Positions 38,117 through 44,621 of a stretch of 64,000 nt of DNA are shown here, piece by piece. The DNA lies in the NCBI RefSeq assembly GCF_000702445.1, contig NZ_JNIF01000003.1, forward strand, positions 62,001-126,000, written 5' to 3'. Position 1 is the first letter of the stretch. Each line of letters opens with the position of its first letter. Source of the stretch: Bryobacter aggregatus MPL3 (GTDB lineage Bacteria > Acidobacteriota > Terriglobia > Bryobacterales > Bryobacteraceae). The notes under the pieces are model-generated. The model had not been told where the DNA came from and did no database searches. It saw only the letters and a list, made by a program, of their open reading frames with translations. Made by a program: the position numbers and the translations under genes.

Positions 38117-39037
38117 ATGGGCCGCATTTCGTTTCTGCTCTCCATTGTCGTAACTGCCACAGCGATCGCGCAAGAAGGCCGGATTGTGTACACGAAGTTC
38201 GATGGGCTGCCTCCGTGGCACAGCGATCTTTATCGTATGAATGGCGATGGATCGGAACGTGTCGCGCTGACCCGGGACGGGCAGAGCCGGAACCCACGCT
38301 GGTCGCCAGATGGGAAACGGATTGTCTTTGTACAGTCGTTTGCGATGGATTCCTCTCAGCTGGTGGTGATGGATGCGGATGGGAAGAAGCGACAGGTGCT
38401 GGCGAGGATGTCCTGGATCGGAAGCGCGACCTGGTCGCCCGACGGAAGCAGTTTCGCCATGGTGGCACGGACGCCATCGCTGGCCACACTTTCGCAAGAT
38501 CCGATCTGGTCTGGGTTGTATCTTTTGCCTGCTAACGGCAAGGGGAAGCTGCGACTGCTGTTTCCTTCTGTTGCCACAGCGTCCTGGTCGCCAGATGGGA
38601 AGAAGATCGCGTTTGCGAAGGAGGGGCCACGAGGGCAGTGGTCAGTTTGGGTTTCGCTTGCCGATGGGACGGGAGATCTGCGATTGACGGCGCCGGAACC
38701 GGATCTTGGAAATGTGGCCTGGTCGCCAGATGGGGCGTGGATCAGTGCGCAGACTGAGGGCAAGATTTTTGTGATTCGAGAGGATGGCAGGGGACGCAAA
38801 GCGGTGCCGATGCCGCGAGGCTGGTTGTGCAGGAGCACGGCCTGGACGCCGGATGCGAGGCATCTGGTGGCGAGTTGCTCAGCGGGCCCGGTGGGGTGCG
38901 GCGGCCCCTCGTCGACTGGCCAGATTCTGCCGCCTTGCGAGTTGCGATTGTTTCGCCTGCCGCTTGACGGGAAGAGCGCAGCTGTCCGGCTGGGTGATCC
39001 GCAGGCGAGGGAGGCAGATGTGAGCCTGCGGGAGTAG
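38117..39037 (+). CDS. Secreted TolB-like WD40/PD40 propeller protein (copy 2)
   Basis: 306 residues from ATG 38117, preceded by GGAGGGGA; signal peptide FLLSIVVTATAIAQ. PD40 repeats: PRWSPDGKRIVFV, ATWSPDGSSFAMV, ASWSPDGKKIAFA, VAWSPDGAWISAQ. The body and the C-terminal SSTGQILPPCELRLFRL match copy 1 at 35444, so the two arose by duplication and then diverged. The role is unknown; such propellers often scaffold envelope complexes or bind ligands. Confidence 0.82.
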   Translation: MGRISFLLSIVVTATAIAQEGRIVYTKFDGLPPWHSDLYRMNGDGSERVALTRDGQSRNPRWSPDGKRIVFVQSFAMDSSQLVVMDADGKKRQVLARMSWIGSATWSPDGSSFAMVARTPSLATLSQDPIWSGLYLLPANGKGKLRLLFPSVATASWSPDGKKIAFAKEGPRGQWSVWVSLADGTGDLRLTAPEPDLGNVAWSPDGAWISAQTEGKIFVIREDGRGRKAVPMPRGWLCRSTAWTPDARHLVASCSAGPVGCGGPSSTGQILPPCELRLFRLPLDGKSAAVRLGDPQAREADVSLRE

Positions 39038-39086
39038 ACGGGTTGGGTTTCGGAGCGGTTGGGAATCTGCTACGCTACGACTTTCT

Positions 39087-39105
39087 GTTGCAAGTGGATT
39101 GCAAC
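39087..39105. promoter_or_regulatory. Perfect 7-5-7 inverted repeat upstream of the kelch gene
   Basis: GTTGCAA-GTGGA-TTGCAAC, a perfect palindrome with a 5-base spacer, lies 41 bases before ATG 39146. Its size suits a dimeric repressor site. It has no U-tract and is too short for a terminator of the upstream propeller gene. Confidence 0.45.
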
Positions 39106-39145
39106 TTTAATCGATCATCGCCAAGATCGCAGCTCCGAGGAAACT

Positions 39146-40708
39146 ATGAAGAATCGCCTTCTGTTCGTGCTCTCTCTGCTTTGCGCTATCAGCCTCGCGC
39201 AGGCGCATTTTGTTTGGGTGTTATCTGAGGCAGGAGGGACCCGCGCGAAGGTGATCCTCAGTGAGGATCTGAAGACCACTGCAGAAGTGGATGTCGCACT
39301 CATTCAGGGCGCGAAACTTAGCGTTCGGGATGCGAAGGGGGTGGAGAACCCTTTGCAGCTCACCAAGGCGGGCGACTCGTATGTTGCGAGCCTGAGTGGG
39401 CACGGCCAGCGCGTGATTCATGGGGTGGTGAATCTGGGAGTGATGCAACGGGGGAATTCTCCGGAGCATGTTCTGATCTATTACCCGAAGGCGATTGTCG
39501 GCGATGCTTTTGATCCGTCGAGCCGGCTGGCAGCTGCGGTGCCGGTGGAACTGGTTCCGGTGCCAGCAACGGGCGGGTTGCAATTGCAGATGCTCGCGCT
39601 GGGTAAGCCGCTCGCCGATGCTGAGATCCAAGTGATTGAACCGGACGGAATGCAGCGGAAGATTCGCACCAATGCGCAGGGCTTGAGCGAGGTGTTGACC
39701 CAGAAGGGCCGCTATGGAGCGTGGTCCCGTTATTGGGAGACGAAGAGCGGCGAGCAGGACGGGAAGCAGTATGTACAGTTGCGGCATTACGCAACGCTGG
39801 TTTTTGATACGCCGCAGAATGTTGCGAAGCTCCCTTCCCTGCCCGAGGCGACTTCGAGCTTTGGCGCAGTGGTGAGCGAGGGCTGGTTGTATGTGTATGG
39901 CGGCCATATCTCACCGACACATTCCTATTCAACCGCTGCTGTGTCGGGGCAGTTTCATCGTTTGCAGCTGTCGCAACCGGAGACGTGGGAGAGGCTGGAG
40001 GCGGGTCCGGGACTGCAGGGGATGAATCTGGCGGCACATCAGGGGAAGATTTATCGCATCGGCGGGATGGAGCCACGCAATGCGCCGGGGACGCCTTCGG
40101 ACCTCTATTCAACTGCCGATTGTGCTCGCTTTGATCCTGCAAAGAAGCGATGGGAGAGTTTGCCGCCGCTGCCGCAGCCACGCTCGTCGCATGACGTGGT
40201 GGTGATCGGGAATCAGTTGTATGTCGTAGGGGGATGGGAGCTGCAGGGGAAGGCCGGGCAGAAGTGGCCGCAGACGATGGAAGTGATGGATCTGTCGGCG
40301 AAAACGCTGGCCTGGAAGAGCGTGAAGCAGCCGTTTCTCCGCCGGGCATTGATTGCCGCGGCGCATGAGGGCAAGGTGTATGTAATGGGTGGCTTCACGG
40401 ACCGGTCCAGCATTAGCGCCGAGGTGAATATTTATGATCCGAAGACGGGGGAGTGGAGCAAGGGTCCAGAGATGCCGGGAGGGAAAGAGGAAGCGTTTGC
40501 GCCAGCCGCTGTCGAGCATGGGCAACGCTTGTTTGTGAGCATTGCGAATGGGGCGCTGTATCGGCTGGGGAAGCAGTGGGAGAAAGTTGCGGAGACGACG
40601 CCGCGGATTGCGCATCGCATGGCTTCCGATGGGACACGGATTTATGTGATGGGTGGGGCTGAGAAGGGGAAGAATCTGGATTTGATCGAGGTCGTGACGA
40701 TTCCGTAA
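39146..40708 (+). CDS. Secreted fusion of DUF4198-like and kelch-propeller domains
   Basis: 520 residues from ATG 39146 with GAGG upstream; signal peptide LLFVLSLLCAISLAQA. The N-terminal part (AHFVWVLSEAGG, VILSEDLKTTAEVDVAL, later ADAEIQVIEPDGMQRKIRTNAQG) resembles DUF4198, a family linked to cobalt/nickel uptake in Proteobacteria. From about residue 250 kelch motifs follow: GAVVSEGWLYVYGGH, SSHDVVVIGNQLYVVGGW, ALIAAAHEGKVYVMGGFTD, RMASDGTRIYVMGGAE. I do not recognise this fusion as characterised; a periplasmic binding role is inferred. Confidence 0.8.
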   Translation: MKNRLLFVLSLLCAISLAQAHFVWVLSEAGGTRAKVILSEDLKTTAEVDVALIQGAKLSVRDAKGVENPLQLTKAGDSYVASLSGHGQRVIHGVVNLGVMQRGNSPEHVLIYYPKAIVGDAFDPSSRLAAAVPVELVPVPATGGLQLQMLALGKPLADAEIQVIEPDGMQRKIRTNAQGLSEVLTQKGRYGAWSRYWETKSGEQDGKQYVQLRHYATLVFDTPQNVAKLPSLPEATSSFGAVVSEGWLYVYGGHISPTHSYSTAAVSGQFHRLQLSQPETWERLEAGPGLQGMNLAAHQGKIYRIGGMEPRNAPGTPSDLYSTADCARFDPAKKRWESLPPLPQPRSSHDVVVIGNQLYVVGGWELQGKAGQKWPQTMEVMDLSAKTLAWKSVKQPFLRRALIAAAHEGKVYVMGGFTDRSSISAEVNIYDPKTGEWSKGPEMPGGKEEAFAPAAVEHGQRLFVSIANGALYRLGKQWEKVAETTPRIAHRMASDGTRIYVMGGAEKGKNLDLIEVVTIP

Positions 40709-40709
40709 A

Positions 40710-41150
40710 TCAGGAGCGGGCCTTCTCGATTGCAATGAGCATGGGCTCGGGCTTGCGGAGCAGATCGGCGAGGGTCCATTGGTCGAGCTGTGTCAGGAAG
40801 GCTTCGGTCGCCCGGGAGAGCGCGCCGCGCAGCAGGCAGGGATCGTAGATGGGACAGGCGTCGCTTGTGGGGGACATGCAGGGGGCCATGTAGAAGTCTG
40901 GCTCCGTGACGCGGGCAATGGCGCCGAGCCGAATGGTTTCGGGGTCGCAGGCGAGTTCGAGACCACCGGAACGGCCACGATGGGTGCGGAGATAGCCGTG
41001 TGCGGCAAGGGTTTGGGCCACCTTATTGAGGTGTGTGGAAGAGAGTCCGAAGTCTTCGGCGATCTCGCCGACGGTGGTGAGGGCAGGCGCCCGGAGAGCC
41101 GCATGGATCAGCATGCGGTAAGCGTATTCGGAATGAAGAGAAAGACGCAA
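40710..41150 (-). CDS. Rrf2 family regulator, NsrR-like
   Basis: 146 residues. N-terminal winged helix LTTVGEIAEDFGLSSTHLNKVAQTLAAHGYLRTHRG, the arrangement of NsrR/Rrf2 proteins. Three cysteines in APCMSPTSDACPIYDPCLLRG match the NsrR [Fe-S] ligand pattern, so it is probably a nitric-oxide-sensing repressor. The acidic-aromatic TEPDFYM block preceding the Cys cluster is also NsrR-like. It is divergent from the truncated hemoglobin gene, whose promoter carries a matching dyad; regulation of that gene is a strong contextual inference. Confidence 0.87.
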   Translation of the reverse strand: MRLSLHSEYAYRMLIHAALRAPALTTVGEIAEDFGLSSTHLNKVAQTLAAHGYLRTHRGRSGGLELACDPETIRLGAIARVTEPDFYMAPCMSPTSDACPIYDPCLLRGALSRATEAFLTQLDQWTLADLLRKPEPMLIAIEKARS

Positions 41151-41179
41151 CCAGACTCCAATTTAAAGTGGCATTTTAG

Positions 41180-41229
41180 TTGACAGTTTCATTTGCCAGA
41201 TGAGATAACTGGTATTCTATATTCCACTT
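41180..41229 (+). promoter_or_regulatory. Candidate promoter with Rrf2/NsrR-type operator for the hemoglobin gene
   Basis: A perfect -35 TTGACA (41180-41185) is followed after 18 bases by GATAAC as a possible -10. Immediately downstream an imperfect 10-3-10 dyad, AACTGGTATT-CTA-TATTCCACTT (41207-41229), matches in 8 of 10 paired positions, the size of NsrR-type sites. A longer-range 9-bp inverted repeat TTAAAGTGG/CCACTTTAA (41163-41171 and 41224-41232) flanks the whole element. Confidence 0.55.
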
Positions 41230-41280
41230 TAACGCTTCCGATGCGGCATTTGCAGACGCGGGGTGGAATTGGGTCCAGTT

Positions 41281-41736
41281 ATGTATAACAAAACGTGGCG
41301 CGCCACTGGCGTCGCCTTGATCCTTAGTGCCAGTATGGCATTTTGTCTTTCGGCTGCAGATGGCGAGAAGTCGCTATATCAGAGATTGGGAGGAGAGCCT
41401 GCGGTGCGCGCCGTGGCGGGCGGACTTGTCGATGCTATTCTGGCCGACAATCGAGTGAACCGCTGGTTTGCCCATGCGGCTTCGAGTGCAGCCAATACCG
41501 CCGCCTATAAGGCCAAACTGGCGGATTTCATTTGTCAGAATACGGGCGGGCCTTGCAAGTATAAAGGGAGCGATATGGTGTCGGCTCATACGGGGCGGGC
41601 AGTGACCGGAGAAGCATTCGATGCCGTGGTGGAGGATCTGATTGGGGTGCTCAATCATCACAAGGTTCCGGCGAAGGAGAAGGCCGAGCTGCTGGGGATT
41701 CTGGGTCCGCTGAAGTCTTCGATCGTACAGAAATAA
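41281..41736 (+). CDS. Exported group 1 truncated hemoglobin
   Basis: 151 residues from ATG 41281 (an in-frame GTG at 41263 is less likely). A clear Sec signal peptide precedes the globin (GVALILSASMAFCLSAADG), so the protein is predicted periplasmic. Globin features: SLYQRLGGEPAVRAVAGGLVDAILAD, FICQNTGGPCKYKG and SAHTGRAVTGEAFDAVVEDL, with the proximal haem His in the AHTG block. Truncated hemoglobins bind O2 and NO; next to an NsrR-like repressor, NO detoxification or sensing is likely. Confidence 0.88.
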   Translation: MYNKTWRATGVALILSASMAFCLSAADGEKSLYQRLGGEPAVRAVAGGLVDAILADNRVNRWFAHAASSAANTAAYKAKLADFICQNTGGPCKYKGSDMVSAHTGRAVTGEAFDAVVEDLIGVLNHHKVPAKEKAELLGILGPLKSSIVQK

Positions 41737-41785
41737 GAAGGATCGTCCTGCCTTGAGCGCAGGAGAGTCGATTCCAAAGTTTCTC

Positions 41786-41820
41786 GCCTCAAGGTCGTTT
41801 CCTCAATTCGACCTTGAGGC
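41786..41820. terminator. 12-bp hairpin between convergent genes
   Basis: GCCTCAAGGTCG (41786-41797) and CGACCTTGAGGC (41809-41820) form a perfect 12-bp stem with an 11-base loop between the hemoglobin stop and the convergent membrane-protein stop. It can terminate in both directions, though no long U-tract follows on either side. Confidence 0.6.
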
Positions 41821-41875
41821 AACATTCTTCGCTTTTCCGCATGAGGGGCGGCGGATCATTTCAGGGAATTCTGCC

Positions 41876-42526
41876 TTATTGATGTCCTCCTCCGGCGGCA
41901 ACCGGAAGCCTCCAGCGATACCGGATTGCCATAAAACGGAGACCAAAACAGAGCAGTGCGCCAATCGTCGCCGCGGCAGAGGACGGAAGATGTAACATCT
42001 GTCCGGTCACTACAACCGCAGCGCCAGCCAGAGCAGCAACGGCGTACAGGTCCGCGCGTAACACCACCGGAACCTCTGTGATGAGGATGTCACGCATCAT
42101 GCCGCCGCCGACTCCCGTCAGCATCCCCAGCAGCGCCGCCGCGATCGGATCCAAATGATAGGCCAGGGCCTTTGTCGCGCCCGTGACAGCGAAAAGAGCC
42201 AAACCGGCAGCATCGAAGATCAGGACCGAGCTACTCAAACGATCCATCAACGGATAGCAATAGAAGGTCAGTAGCCCCGCTGGCAGCGAAACCGCAATAT
42301 ACCGCCAATCGCTGAGCGCTGCCACCGGAGTGGCCCCAATCATGATGTCGCGTGCGATTCCCCCCGCATTGGCTGCCGCGAAGGACAACACGAGCACGCC
42401 AAAGAGATCCAGCCTGTGCTTGACTCCAGCCATGCCTCCGCTGAGGGCAAATACGAAGGTGCCGCTGAGATCGAGGATGACTTGAAACGTGTCCATCCGG
42501 ATTCCAAAGGGAAAAGGCTCCGCCAT
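41876..42526 (-). CDS. TRIC-type/UPF0126 seven-helix membrane protein
   Basis: 216 residues; an internal ATG at 42496 (MDTFQVILDLSG) is an alternative start. Duplicated three-helix unit with Gly-rich motifs: GTFVFALSGGMAGVKHRLDLFGV, AANAGGIARDIMIGATPV in the first half and GATKALAYHLDPIAAALLGM, GVGGGMMRDILITEVPVVLR in the second. This is the UPF0126/YadS family, structurally related to trimeric intracellular cation channels and possibly a K+ or amino-acid channel. It is preceded by the peptidase gene with a 17-base gap. Confidence 0.85.
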   Translation of the reverse strand: MAEPFPFGIRMDTFQVILDLSGTFVFALSGGMAGVKHRLDLFGVLVLSFAAANAGGIARDIMIGATPVAALSDWRYIAVSLPAGLLTFYCYPLMDRLSSSVLIFDAAGLALFAVTGATKALAYHLDPIAAALLGMLTGVGGGMMRDILITEVPVVLRADLYAVAALAGAAVVVTGQMLHLPSSAAATIGALLCFGLRFMAIRYRWRLPVAAGGGHQ

Positions 42527-42543
42527 TCTTTTTCGCTAACGCC

Positions 42544-43809
42544 TTACTTTCCCAGCCAGGCCAGCGTGGCGACAACCAGAGTTTCGACGCCAACCTCCAG
42601 AGTGGGATGGAGGACCGGGGCGAAATACGGGCTGTGATTCGTTGGCAGTGCACCAAGCGTGCCAGCCTTCTCTGCCTTCGCGTACACGTCACGATCCACA
42701 CCCCCAACGAACCAGAAGACCGACGGAACCTGCCACTCGGCTCCAAAACATCCAAAATCCTCGCTTGCCATCGTGGGATTGGTCTCCTCGACGCTATCGG
42801 CCGGAAAATGCGCGCGCAGCGCATCCCGCACTCGCCTGGCCGCATCCGGATCATTCTTTGTCAGGGAATAGTGGTCCAGTGGCGTGATCTCGGGCTTCCT
42901 CGGCGCACCTGAGGCCTCCGCTTCCGCATTCACAATCCTCTCGATGGCAGCAAGCACCAGCTTGCGCACGCCCTCATCGAAAGTGCGTACATTCAGCTTG
43001 ATGATGGCCTCGTCCGGGATGACGTTTTCCTTTGTGCCTGCCTGTAAGACGCCGATCGTAACGACGGCGGACTCCGTGGGTGGTACTTCACGCGAGACAA
43101 TGCCTTGCAGCCGCAGCACTGTTGCAGCGGCCATCACAACAGGATCGACGCTCGCCTCGGGCATGGAGCCGTGAGCGCCACGCCCGAATAATTTGATTTG
43201 CAGACTGTCCGCCGCTGAGGTCGTCACGCCGATGCGGCCGCCAATCACGCCAGCGGGCATGCACATCACATGCTGGCCGAGGATGACATCCGGCTTGGGG
43301 AATCGTTGGAACAGTCCATCGTCAATCATGGCCTGCGCGCCCTGGGCCGTCTCCTCCGCCGGTTGAAAGACGGCGAGCAGCGTTCCCTTCCAGGAATCGC
43401 GAGACTTCGCAAAGAGTCTGGCCGCACCGATCAGCCAGGTGACGTGCATGTCGTGACCACAGGCATGCATCACCGGCACACTCTTCCCATTGCTATCCGT
43501 CGTAGTGATCTTGCTGGCATAGGGGAGGCCGGTGGCTTCCAGAACCGGCAGCGCATCCATGTCGGCGCGGAGCATCACGGTGGGCCCCTCGCCGTTGCGC
43601 AGCAAACCAACGACGCCGGTCTTGCCAACTCCGGTGGTCACTTCATAGCCTGCGGTCCGCAAGTGGTCCGCGGCTAGGCCGGCTGTCCTCTTCTCCTGCA
43701 TCGAGAGTTCGGGATGAGAATGGATGTCTTGATAGATCATCTCCAGTTCTGCAAGCAAGCCATCGAGATTTGCCAGTACGGGATCGGACAGCGGGGATTT
43801 TACAACCAT
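42544..43809 (-). CDS. M20D family metallopeptidase/amidohydrolase
   Basis: 421 residues from ATG 43807-43809, supported by GAGGTG upstream. M20 metal ligands are seen in HPELSMQEKRTA, MHACGHDMHVTWLIGAARL, VFQPAEETAQGAQAMI and SEDFGCFG; dimerisation domain in the middle (GRGAHGSMPEASVDPVVMAA). Members include hippurate and N-acyl amino acid hydrolases; the exact substrate is not evident. There is no signal peptide, so it is cytosolic. Confidence 0.88.
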   Translation of the reverse strand: MVVKSPLSDPVLANLDGLLAELEMIYQDIHSHPELSMQEKRTAGLAADHLRTAGYEVTTGVGKTGVVGLLRNGEGPTVMLRADMDALPVLEATGLPYASKITTTDSNGKSVPVMHACGHDMHVTWLIGAARLFAKSRDSWKGTLLAVFQPAEETAQGAQAMIDDGLFQRFPKPDVILGQHVMCMPAGVIGGRIGVTTSAADSLQIKLFGRGAHGSMPEASVDPVVMAAATVLRLQGIVSREVPPTESAVVTIGVLQAGTKENVIPDEAIIKLNVRTFDEGVRKLVLAAIERIVNAEAEASGAPRKPEITPLDHYSLTKNDPDAARRVRDALRAHFPADSVEETNPTMASEDFGCFGAEWQVPSVFWFVGGVDRDVYAKAEKAGTLGALPTNHSPYFAPVLHPTLEVGVETLVVATLAWLGK

Positions 43810-44089
43810 TGCTCGGCACACCTCACACAAATGAGAGTAAACGTCGACCGGAGCTATTATTGCACTCCTCGACCTTCCGCCGCGCTCTCACAGACGCGCC
43901 GTTACGCTCGCCCAGAGCGAAACGGCCAGGCCCGCAGCAGGTCAGAAGACGCCAAAGACAATCTGGCATGCAACATTAGGGTCCAACTGATGGGAGTTTG
44001 ACACAGACTGAGCCATTTGATGCCAATTTGGTGGGGCTAGCGGTATCGGAAATTTAGAAAGTGGTTTAAAATCAAAGAACCAGCAAAGT

Positions 44090-44166
44090 CGGGGCGTAGC
44101 GCAGCCTGGTAGCGCACCTGCCTTGGGCGCAGGGGGTCGCGAGTTCGAATCCCGCCGCCCCGACCA
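44090..44166 (+). tRNA. tRNA-Pro (anticodon TGG)
   Basis: The 77 bases fold as a complete cloverleaf: acceptor CGGGGCG/CGCCCCG, D-arm GCGC..GCGC around AGCCTGGTA, anticodon stem CCTGC/GCAGG with loop CTTGGGC (anticodon TGG at 44124-44126), variable GGGTC-region, T-stem GCGAG..  with loop TTCGAAT, and an encoded CCA at 44164-44166. The last 22 bases before the terminal A recur at 46261-46282, which marks it as an integration target. Confidence 0.95.
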
Positions 44167-44303
44167 ATTCCTGAACTTACAACACCTAAGCTCAAAATGA
44201 AGGCTTGCTAGAGCCTCCGAATCGAGTTTTTAGGCAATCCGTCGAAAACCCCTCTTCCCCTGTACCGGTGCGCGCGGAAACACAATGTGATATCCCGTAC
44301 ACC

Positions 44304-44552
44304 ATGAGTTTTGGTTTCCGCAAGAGTTTCAGCTCCGGTCCGTTTCGGATGACGTTCTCGAAATCGGGCATCAGTCTCTCAGCAGGCGCTGGAGGCACGC
44401 GCCTCACGGCAGGGCCGCGCGGTACACACGTCTCCTTCTCAAAGGGAGGCTTTTCCTACCGGACGCGCGTGGACACACCAGGGCGGAACCCCATAGCTTC
44501 GCAGCCCACGCCGAGGCAACAGGAACCAACTGAACGCCCTGCCCGTCAGTAG
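44304..44552 (+). CDS. DUF4236 protein
   Basis: 82 residues from ATG 44304. The N-terminus SFGFRKSFSSGPFRMTFSKSGISLSAGAGG is the DUF4236 signature (normally FRFRK, LNLSKSG, S-G-G), and FSKGGFSYRTR continues it. DUF4236 domains are found in phage- and plasmid-associated proteins; the function is unknown. The C-terminus is Pro/Gln-rich. It precedes the J-domain protein by 69 bases, probably in one transcript, inside the tRNA-Pro att interval. Confidence 0.72.
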   Translation: MSFGFRKSFSSGPFRMTFSKSGISLSAGAGGTRLTAGPRGTHVSFSKGGFSYRTRVDTPGRNPIASQPTPRQQEPTERPARQ

Positions 44553-44621
44553 AAGCGCCCACTGTGGTTCCCACCCCCGAGATCTTCGGTGATATTCCGG
44601 CGGGATGCTGTCGTCGACGCA

